Shown: one piece after another, positions 39,101-51,100 of the stretch
How positions within the stretch are numbered: position 1 is the first letter of the stretch
Layout of the letters: each line of letters opens with the position of its first letter
Origin: Glossina fuscipes
Taxonomy: Eukaryota > Arthropoda > Insecta > Diptera > Glossinidae
DNA: 64,000 nucleotides
Assembly (NCBI RefSeq): GCF_014805625.2
Contig: NW_023998432.1
Coordinates: 4,171,207-4,235,206 of the forward strand
Direction of reading: 5' to 3'
The notes under the pieces: model-generated
Database searches by the model: none
Seen by the model: only the letters and a program-made list of their open reading frames with translations
Told to the model about the DNA's origin: nothing
Position numbers and translations under genes: made by a program

Positions 39101-42100
39101 CTGTCTTCTTTCTCTCAAATGTTTCCGCATAAAGCTAGAAGCACGGTAATATTAAAGATTGCCAATTAATTATAAATATTATGTCATTAATCATTGTATG
39201 AACTTATCACGAATAATTAAAATTTTCTTCTGTTTCTTAAAAATCGCCCAATTTTTCCTTTTCTTATTTATTTTACTCTAAAAATCACTTCTTAAAGAAT
39301 TATTCACTTTATTAATTATGAGCTACTTTACTATGGTTTATGTAAAGAAACGGTAGCCACATGATTTTGCATGAACAACGCAAGCAAGCTACGAGTTCAA
39401 CTGGTCACTTATCGCAGTCATCGTATTCAGCGCTTGATAAAAATAAGTAAACCGAAAATTTACAAATAGATGCAATCGTCCAAACATATGAAACATTAAT
39501 GTGAATTCTTTAGAATGCATTAAATTATAGTATACTTAAAATGTGCAAATTCTTTTAATATTGTTTGAGTTTTTATTTTGGCTATTTATTTATTTTAAAT
39601 TTTAGTCTAGGTCCAGTTTCTATTTTCTACCAGCAGACACATTATCTATTCAATCCAAAAAATACTGACAAAGATTTACGTCCGCTCTGATAATGTTGTT
39701 TAGTTTTAAGTTTGTCTTTATTTCATTTTATTCTTTGCATTTGCACATGCACTTATCAACATAGTTTTGTTCAATTTATTCATGCAATTGCATTTGCACA
39801 TGCTCATATTTTTATATAACTGACCATAGACAACAATACTGCTGGTTACATAACCCAGACCTTGAAGTGTGTCGTCGTTGTTGATATTAATTTGCTTATG
39901 TTGCATTTTTGTGACACACTTCAAGCTGTTCATATTTCTGGAGCAAACAAACGCAAAAGTGCAAGTGCATCAGTTTATAATATTTGTTCATTGTAGTACG
40001 TAGTAAAATAATTCTACATTAGTTTATGATAATTGCAATTTATAAGCTACTTTTTACCAATAGAACTTTATCAGTTGTTCACCAACATTGATCGTGTTTT
40101 TTTTGTTCTTTTACAGTTTCTTCCAGTTCAAGTGCTGGAAGAAACAACTTAAATAAGTTGACACGAGCAGATGAAGCATTTGATCGACTAATACCAACCA
40201 AGCTAGGTCTCTATTACCTTCTATTTTGCAAGCGGGAGTAGGTCTGCTCTTACGGTTACTTATCTCATCAAATAAAATTGCTGATATCTTCACCGATGAA
40301 GCTTGTTTAGCAGGAGCTAAGAGGTAGCAAAGAGGCGCCACACTTTGGAGTCACGGCGTCTCTTAGACTTTGATCCACCATTTCAATCTCGCCGCCACCA
40401 GCCGGATTTACATCAGGCTTACCACTTCTTTTTTGGGACAACTTGAATTCATCGCACGCAGGTTCATGATCAGTAAACTTGTTAAGGAGATACGGTCATT
40501 CCTCATTTATATTTTTGGAGCTTTCTTCGGTTGATTGAACAGCCTATAAAAATCTATATCCACGTTTCTAAAACTAGGGCAGGACCATCGAAATTCTTTT
40601 GGCCTATCATTGATGACATTATAATGCTTTCCATTAAAATCAGCACATTTCTGATCAGTCACAAATCAAAAGCCCAACATACACTAAATCTCTCATCGTG
40701 ACCTTCATCTCTATATTTAATATTTAGGATATGAGCAAGACATCTTTGCAGTTGTGTTAAATTAATATTTTCAATGCTATTTGTGGTTATAGTCCTTCTT
40801 GTTGTGTTAAATATTGCTTTTTGTTTCGTTTCTTTCTTTCGTGGTCGTGGTCGAAGATTAAACGATGCGGATTGTTTAACCAAGGCCTTCTTACCTATGC
40901 CTCAACTTATAATGTTTGTGCTTTAGGTTAGCTTTTGTTTCAAGAAGGGAGTATTGCTACGTGAAGCTGCGAAAGCTCGTAAGTAACGATGCTTTTCTTG
41001 GCAAGCACCAGCGTGGCAATATCTTGCAGTTCTTGTTGCCACTCCGCCCTCTGAGCAATTAATGGAAAAGAAAAAACCAAGCACGGACAAAACCAAAACG
41101 AATCCCGAGAAAATGTAGGAATTCTGACTTTCAGCTTTTCTTAATTCTTAAATTTATTATTATAAAGCACACTTTTTTAAATGTGATAATTAGCGCGCAA
41201 TTAGGATTTGAAAAAGAAGTTTTCTTGTGAATAAAAGAAATTGCTTAACGATGTAGAGTTTTCTAAACTAGATCTGAGCATCGCATACGAACATATTGAA
41301 TTTGGTGCGGAATGTAGCAACTGTTTATTTCAATACATCTGAATAGTATATGAGATTGTCGTAAGCATCTACGTTCTTCCAAAGATTTATGGACATTTTT
41401 TTAACTCTTTTAGAGAGGGTTCCCATCTTTTTGGAATAAGTGCTCCCAATTGGCAGTACAACGACTGGAAAAAGTATTAGATATTTTATGTGATGCTGGA
41501 TATATGTTTTCAATAGACAGATGCGAAATTTTCTACAAAGGACTTAGACATTTAAACTGTGTAATTGATGAAAATATGTTATGAATGATGTTCGTGAGTT
41601 ATAAGCTTTCTTGGATAAAGTAAACTTTTATAGACCGCTTATATCACATACTTCAACTTTCTTAAATTATTTATATAACTTGTTGTTCGTACAGTTTATT
41701 AAATGAACAAAAAAAGGTTTCGATAAAATGGATAAATGAAAACATTCTTAATGGTACGTAGTTTGTAAGCAATAAACTCCTTCCTTGTCCTTCACTTGCT
41801 GCACACATATTTTATATTATACATTTACTCTAATACATATATATATATATGCATTTATATTGATATATACGATAAGTATTTGAACTTGTGTATATAACCG
41901 TCCTGAACTATATAGCAATACCGGTATAAACACTCATATATTTATATAACTGTATATAGACTGCACATAGACTTTTCACATTCATATTGACATATATGGC
42001 ATATATATATACTCATGTAGGCATTCACTAAATACTTGAATGCGGACTTATTGGAATTCATGCTTACATACATTATGTAATATACGGCTTACTTAGGCTT

Positions 42101-45100
42101 ATATTTTTTGGGTATCGTTCCCCTTTCATACTTAAATTTACACCGGAAGGTATCCTTAGCTTCATACTTGAACATGAATGATTGTACTCACATTTACTTG
42201 AACGCATGTTTATATCGATATTCTCGACGTCTAGCCCCCACATATTTAAATTTATAATGGAATCATCTTCTTATTATGATTAAGCTTAAATTCATGTTAT
42301 CTTTAAATTCAAACTTTTATTTACTTATGTAAACTCACATCTATGTGCATATTTTATAATCCATTTGTACTTTTTATAATACTTTGTACCCGAAAGGAAA
42401 TCCTATCTGTGTAGTTCCTCAGTTTACTCTACCCTTATTGAATCTTGCATGATAGTCTGCTGAAGCTGACGATATACAAATTGCAGATTAACGATAACTC
42501 CGGGCGTTAAGGCAAGGATAACCAAGTCTCAGTACAAACGAATTACTCCAAATGTCAACTATCATAGCTGCTCACTAGCACTTGTTGAATTTTTTCTTCC
42601 TTCCTTCGTAACAAAATAAACTGATTCGTGTACATCCTTAAGTAAGTATATTACATCATAATTATCGTAAACCCCTTATCCTGTAAACTCCTTAGTGGGG
42701 TTCCGGAAATAATAATACCATAAGGTTACTTATATTCCTGTTTAATCCCGTCAGTAATTAAAGCTACGCATTGCTACTGAAAACACGAAGTCCTTTTAAT
42801 TTTATCAATGAGTTTCTTGGAGCGAATCGCTGAAAAGCACTGAGCCGTACCCCAGCTGTAGAGAAAACACACCATGTTACAAATCGTTTAGCCCTCTTTA
42901 AGAAAAGGGTACCTTTAATGGTATCCAATAGACTTCTATCAGGGTACCAATTTAAAATTTATCCCATTAAATAAAAAATTAATGTGGCGCGTTATCTTTC
43001 AATGCAATCTCACGACGGTAGAACTTAATCGTAGAAAATTGTAATGGTGGAGCTGGGATCTGTCCGGCTAGCTTGCGGCCATTACAACAAACAAAATTTT
43101 AAATATGTTACATTCTATTTAAATTACGGTTATATATTAATACCGTTATATCCCCCCTTTGTCACAAGTTCAAATAACGGGGTAAAAGTGCATCTTACTT
43201 TTCCCTCCTTACTTAGCCGAAACCACACGCTTTGTCTTATTTAATTGGTTACTTAGCCGAAACCAAACCCTCTATCTTATATCATTAGTTCCAATATACA
43301 TACAATAAATTACATAAGCAAATAAAATTAATAATTTATCTGTGCTTTTACTCTTATGAAGGAAAACCAAGTCTCTTATCAAGGCTAATAATTTCTCTCC
43401 TCCTTCAATAACTGGTGTCTACTTTCCATCACTTTTGTAGGCAGGCTTCATACAGTTTCATTTATTTTGCTTTTAGGTTATAGGGCGATTGTCTCATCTG
43501 TTATGCTCACCAATTTTATTTACCATTACACATTAACATTTAACATTATTTTAATCTTTTCTAATTTCGGCTTTTTATTATGTTAAGCTTTTTTCTTTTT
43601 CAAATTTTTTTTTTTTTTTTTTAAACGTTTTTTTTACCCTATAATGTGATTTATTGTAAAATTTTAAACATATTCATTGTAAAATTTCCTCGCACATATT
43701 TACTGTACCTTTTGAACGTCTTGCTTATGTTTTTCTTTGTTCTTTGTTATAGAAGGTTTCTTTAAGCATTTTTAGTATATTTAGTAAACGTTTCGTTATG
43801 TTCTTGAGTGAGTGCATTGTCCCTTTTGTGGTTAATCATTTGGTTTAACTTCACATTTTAAAAATTTTCATTTCTCTTCGTGCTGTCTCCCTGGTTACTG
43901 CTTATTTACTAAATCAATAAAGTCTTCCTCTCTTTTTTTCTTTGCTCTCAGTACTTTGTTGCTTTCGGCACACTCAAATATCCTAAATCTAATCTAGTCC
44001 AGTCTATGTATATGTGAGAGATTGAACGAGTACCAGTGTACCAATTGCATAAAGCAATAAACCACTTCATATTGTACAGGCAGACTTTTTCTCATTCCTC
44101 TTTATGATTTTTTCCCTTTTTCTTTTCTTAACGATAAAAAATTTCAACTAAAGGAGAGAATTGTACAAAAGGGCATATTAGCTATATTCCGTTATCTCGC
44201 TAGTTATTGCTTTTTGATTCTAATCCACAGCTAATACAGACTAGCAGGAACCCCCTACACACGGACGTTGCGACATTGAAGAAATTTTTTTTATATAGTT
44301 TTGAAAAGATAACGAAAATAGTTATTAAATTTTCACAAGACAGAACCAAGCAAATTATAAGAAGTATACTTTTACATGTCTCACATATACGAATTATGAA
44401 AATGAAGTGGTATCTCAATGCTATCGGTGGCCAGTCTGCAAATATATTCAAGGGAAACTTCTGGTCATTTGATTCAATTTGGAATTTGCCAATCCTAAAA
44501 GCCAGATACATCGGGTATTTCGCGAAACCTAACTCGCACGATGCGCGAATGGTCTTTTGTGGTATTTTATTTTTCATAACATTTGTTAGAGACATAGTCT
44601 ACTTTAATCCCCAGTTTTTCAACGTCGGCAGCAATATCACCGCTTTCAGTAGAATGATGGAGTTTTTTTTAATACAAATCTTCTGTGGTCTACTCTTTAA
44701 TTTAGTAGGTGTGAAATTTTACTTTTTCTTACACAAATAGCTTACTAACTTTGAGATGGTGTGTAGAGCTTGAGATTTATTTGTACCGCCTGGCTAGTCG
44801 AGTTTTTCTTGCAAAAAAATAAGAGAAAATTTATATGTATATAAAAATGATAAATAACTAACGACGTGTTTTATATAACAGTCTCATAGTCTGTTAATAT
44901 TGTTTTTTTGCCCGTTAGTCTGCACCTGTTGATCTGTTAAGTTATTGTCTAAGGTTACAGTTCTACGCGCACTCACACACACACTTATACTACTTCTTAA
45001 AATTAAAATGATTCATTTCTTACTTGCTATGGTCTTCTATCTCATTCTTTTGCCTTCATAATGCCGTCACATACTTCTTTCCGTTGCCAACTGACGCAAT

Positions 45101-48100
45101 CTTGTGGTCCCTTGTGTAAACTCGCTCATATGCTTTCTTTGGGATTAAGCCACTTTATTGACACCAATATTTGCAGGTTCTTCATTTTATGTATATATCC
45201 CAGTTTTTAAAAACTCATTTCTTAGTAGGACTAAGTTTTAAATGCTATTTTTGGTAAGCGTTTGTTTAATTGAATTTAAGTGCTAACTTCCAGTTTTAAT
45301 GATACGATTTTACGTAAACTTAAGTTTTAACTTTCAATAAGGTGTTTTCACTTGCGCTTGACTTTTAATGTCAACTTTTCACAAACTTTTCTTTTATTTT
45401 TTCTTTCTGATGTTTAAAATGTAAAAAAAATATATATATATATATATGTAAAATCATTTTATTCGCAGTACATTCATTCAACTAGCTTATACAATGTTCT
45501 TTACAATTCAAGTTAATATAATATAATTTGCTTTAATTTTTGGCTGCTCTCGTTGATATCCTTTATCTTTCTCACCTTGACGCTAATTTCATTCCCAAAA
45601 TCTACCTTTATGTTATACAGACGGACTTCAGACTTTGTTCTGTTTTCATAATTCTCTAGCAGCTTAAAAATCCATTGCAATACATTGTTTCTTATGACGC
45701 AAAGAATTATAGTTTGTTGCAGCTTGAAAGATATTACTATTTCGGTATCCCAGTGATTATTATCATCGTTAATAGCACTATATTTCATCGGAGCTTAAAA
45801 TTGGAAATCGATTTGCAGCATATAACCGACGGCTCTTGGATTACCAAGGGTTCTGTAGACTTGTTTGGACACCTCTTTTGAAGTTTAATACTTTATAACG
45901 TCAGGATGAAGAAAAGTTTAGTTTGGCAACACATAGTCCAACTGCGACTTTTTCGCCAAGTCTTTCAGCTGATATAGACACCTTTGTGACACACGTAATC
46001 AACGCAATTATTTTCGCGCTATATTAAGACAATTAATGAACTAACTAATGAATGCATAACTGTTAGAATGGTAGGAGCTACCGCTTCGTGGATTTGAAGA
46101 AAACATGCCATTCTAAGTCGTCATATGTGCTCAAAAATTTTTAAAAGCGAAAAGAGAAAAATAATAAGAAATTCGGACTTTCCGGTATTGCCAATCAGTA
46201 ACATCACTTCGATTGATAAAAAATACGTGGTTATTCCTTCCACTGATGCTAGGATAATAATTTCGCAAATTAGTCCCTTCGCTATAAGAAAGACCTAGAT
46301 AGCATAACATAACATATTGACTCTGTCTTGATTCTTCGCGTTGGTAATTAACTTGTTATCGCTAGTAATCTGCGCTCGCAAGTACTGGGAAATAAATCCA
46401 ACTGGAATCCAAAGATTTATCGGAACTAATACCTAGGCTTCCATCGCCTATCAAATCGAGCATAATAAGTCTTTAAGTCGAACTACTGCCAATGAAAAAT
46501 CTGTTCCATCATCAGCCAAAAATTATATTGAAAAAATTAAAGGAACAACAATATTGAGAAAATTAAAATACTAACACCTCTCCTAAAGCCTAATAAAATA
46601 AATATCCCAGCTCTCAACGCCATTCGACATATTACAAGTTGTAATGAATCTAATCTTTCATCCTTTAATCAATCTTCAATTTCAAATTATTCACGTGTGT
46701 CCGTTCGTTGTACTTCAAATGTACGCAACCACCTAAGTACTGGCTATTCGACTGGTAACAATAAATTATTAACGTAAAAATTCTTATAGCGACATTTTCA
46801 ACGGAAACATTGACATGTCAACATAACGTCACTGCGTTTTCATGTCCCTACAATTGAATGAAGTTTTTAAAATTTTGCAATGGAGTATCAAAGTACTTAT
46901 TAATAATTTGGATGAACTCCGTACACTCATGAGTGATTTTCATCTACATAATAGTGATCACCTTCAAATCATAATCGATCTTAACCTTTCAAACTCCTTT
47001 ATTTCTCCGGCAAAACAACTAAAATTCCTTATAAATATAGCAGATTGGAATAATTACTCCAAACATGTCGAGTCATTTCTGAATTCAAAGCCATTTAACG
47101 GGACCTGCAACCATGATGCTGCTATTATGTGTAAGTCCATTCGCATGGCTGCTCATCTCTTTATTCCTCAATTCCACAGCTTTTTTAAACGAGCTAGGCT
47201 TTCTTTGTGGAACAACACGCTTTCGTTATTGAGGAAAAACAAAATAGATCTATGGCACCGCTTTAAAAGATGTCCTGATCATGATCAGTTGTTATTATAT
47301 AAAAATGTCAATCCTCTATTCAGGAAGGAATTACGAAAATCAAAGGCACTTAGTTCCGAACTTTTTCGAAAAGAATTCGCAGAAATACATCAATGAAAGT
47401 TGTCTGGAGCACAATCAACAGACTCAATGGGACTTCAAATTTGAACAAAATTTCTACCATCTGCACTTCCAATTAACTGAGGCAGATGCGATTTCTAATT
47501 ATTTTGGAGAAGTGTCGTACAAATGTTTATCTGACAGCAACTTCTTCAGTGCCTTTATCGAAAATGAAAGACTCCAGTTTCTCATTCGAATGCTGTTGAT
47601 AGATGTGCCATGTTTTTTGGAAATCTGTATATCTATCTTGGAACTTGAAAGTTGTCTCTCCGAATTGAGGGGAAGGACACTTGGTCTAGACCACAAATGG
47701 TCAGAGCTCTGTCTAATTCAAGTAAAACGAAATTCCTGGACTTATATAATACGGTGTTTTGGACTGGTCACATTCCCATCTCTCTGATTCTTTTCCACTA
47801 ATGAATGGCATTCCGCAAGGATCTCCTCTTTCTGTCACACTTTTTCAGATCGCTTTCAATGAAATTATTAAAATTCTTTGCCGTGTACCGAGAATCGAAC
47901 ATTGTCTCCAGGCGGATGATGTATAAATTTTAACAAAAGAAAAAAATAGCACGGAGGCAATCAACATCCTCGAATCTATTACACGAAAAATGTCCACATG
48001 GTCAAACTCTTTAGGCGCTAAAATTTCAACACCAAAAAAAGAAGAATGCACATTGTCGAAAGAAGGTATGTGATGCAGGGAATCGACTGATGCATATTAA

Positions 48101-51100
48101 TGACTTACCAGTAGATCCAATTATCGTTGAAAAACACACTGCTTTCGATTAAAGGATTCGATTTTAACAAGGGTAAATTTCATAAAATACATTGCTTGCA
48201 AAAGCCCTGCGCACATTAACATTATGCTTAGATTGCGTTGATCTTGCTTAGCTTAGATTGACTATGGTTTGATAATTTATGGCAATAGCTGCAAATCCAA
48301 TATCGAAATCCTTAAACGGGCCTATCACCAAGTTCTGAGAGCAAGTTGCCATGATTTTGGGTCGACGCCCATCAACAACATCATAATTGAAACTGATCTC
48401 CCAGCTTTAGAAAATAACCTGTATGAATTAAAGCCTAAAATCGTCCCCAAACTTCTTAGTTCAAAGAAATCTATTCTCGGTGAAGATATGAAGAAGATTA
48501 TTATTGCCACGAAAATTAGAAAGTCACCCTCCGTAATTAATTATTGTTTGTATATCACAAAGGAACATTTTGCTGTGTGTGTACAAGAAAGAAGACACTC
48601 CAAATTACATCTTCAGGAATCTAATTGCTGAAAAAACCCAAATACTGGAGAGTAATGGTTGGAATCTTTTATGTACAGACGGTTCTAAATCCTTTGGTTT
48701 GCCGTGCTTACGACGTAGTAGATGCTTCGGGACAGTTTCTGCATAATCACATATTTCACGAAAGTGCTTCAACTTTCACAAGCGAAAACAGAGATATCTT
48801 TCACGCAACTTTCTTTCTCATAAAGACATTGTTACTGACAATGTGTCTATATTATACGCTATTGGGAATCCTTCGACTTCTAGATGGAGCACCAGCAACA
48901 AAGAAAGAAGTATGATTACAAAATGCAGCGATAAAATTAAAATGGTTTGGGTACCAAGTCATCTCGGTTTATTGAGAAACGAGCAAGCTGATCGAGCAAC
49001 GAAGCATGCTACTTCTGTCCCTCTAATTATAGATAATGTTATGGACCTTCAAACGTACGTACGAAGAAAAGTTAAAGCGAACATTATAAAAGGGATTTTA
49101 CAATACTATCATCAGCGTCGCTCTTCTATTAACTCTCATTTAAATCCATCTTTATATCCAACAAATATTGAGAAAACCAAGATCAAAATTTTTCTGAGAA
49201 TTCCCTTGGCCATACAATTGCAATTCACCAATTGATTTTAAAGAAGTCTTCTTCCCCAGTCTGCAATTGTGGACAAATTCTCGCCATAAAGCAGATTCTT
49301 TGTGACTATCTCAACTTCTCATTTACTAAAAATATTACGTTTGGAGCAACTGCTTTCAGTATTTCAGGACATGCTGAAGTCAGCTACAGAACGCAATATC
49401 AATACAATATATTACTTTCTTAAACCTATTAGGCTTAATATCTGTTATTTTCCTTTTTTCTTTTTAGTCTTAGACTTTATTTCATTACTCTGAAAATTAT
49501 AATAATACTCTCAAGAACGCAAGATGAACATATAAACGTATATAAGCTACACATATTCTGAGTTGATTTTTCTTCCTATAACATTATATGCTGCATCCAG
49601 GTCTCAGCCTAACACGGCAAGAAAAGTTGCGGCTACCCTCTTGTCACACGGTACTTATACACGCGATGACGGAATTTTTGTTTAGCGTTATTTAGAAAAT
49701 TATATTACGGACTATAAATGCACAATGTGTAGGTATACACAGAATTTTACCATGTTCAAGATAACATCAGATACAACGAAATAACAAAATGGTCCAACTT
49801 TTTCTTCTAAATTCAGACCAAAAGCACTTCTCGTATTTCTGTCATGAATAACAGTAGTAACGCTGTTCATCAGAAGCCATTTGCTTGTTCTTTCATTCTC
49901 AGTATTTGTATGGGCAAAGTGTTCGTTAATAGTTTTTTCGCGTGCCCACAAACGTTTGCAAAACAGAAGCATATACAATTCCTTGTTTTTAAGTAAACAT
50001 GTGCTATGGTATATATACGTGTGTATATACGAGAAAGACCATACGGTATATAGCAAATACACAATATTGAAATTTCTCCGTGATTTTTTCGGCGGGATGG
50101 TATTGATGTCTATATATCGGGGAACACTCGCCTGAGTGTCTCAAATGAACATTTCAGTTTACATTTTTTGTTTAATTTTCAAATTCTTTCCTCGTGTAAA
50201 AAGTGATTTTGATTTGAAAATGAGTGAAACATCTGAAGATATACGCTATGTGAGGATTTTTTACTATACAAAAAGTAAAAACGCTGCAAAAAAAAATTTG
50301 CGAGGTGTACAGTGAGAATGCTGTGAGTGAACCAAGAGCTCAGTGGTGGTTTGCTCGATTCATTCTGGATTTTTCGATGTCAAAGACGCACCTAACAGTC
50401 ATTGAAAAAGCCGATGAAATTTTGCAACTGGTCGAGCAAGTCCATTACGCAAGCTGTCAGTAAATAGTGGAGACACTAAACATCAACCATATGACAGTGT
50501 GGGGTCATCAAAAAGAACCTCGCAGCCGCAGAAAAAACCGCAAAGACTTTCCAATATAACCTACTAATTTTTTTTCTTTTCATCGTTTATTTCAAATAGG
50601 GCTATTCTATATTTTGTGTTCGCCAAACATTTCGACAATTTTCAATGAAAATTTTCATATCAAGAAATATGAAGAATTTTTTATTATTAGAAAAGAGTAT
50701 AATACAACATAGTTACATATATATCAATAATATTTTATCCAATTTTCCATATTAGACATAAGCTTTTCTGCACGGCACCTATTTTATCGCATTATTATTA
50801 TATTATTTATATTCCGGAATTATACTCCACAATTTTTTTAATTTAAATATAATACAGCCCTCAAAAAATAGTTATAATTATTAAGTAAATACCTACAAAA
50901 TATTGAAAACTAGTTCTTAAGCCTAGCTTATGCAATTTAAACTATTATTCATATTTCGGATTGGAATATTCGTATTCGGCATGCAATTGAGCCAAGGACT
51001 CCGAATTTTCGTACAATAAGACATCACTGCAAATCGTCAATGGTCTAACTTTGATAAGGACTTAACGGAGTCTAATACGTTTAGATCGGGTTTCTCCCTT

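Noticed and set aside
41830..42350. Possible CRISPR-like or regularly spaced repeat array
   Set aside because: Words recur but with variable spacing and sequence; a degenerate AT-rich repeat in a eukaryotic intron, not a CRISPR.
49712..50135. Three overlapping frames on both strands up to 116 codons
   Set aside because: Low-information composition, no motif on either strand, and mutually exclusive.
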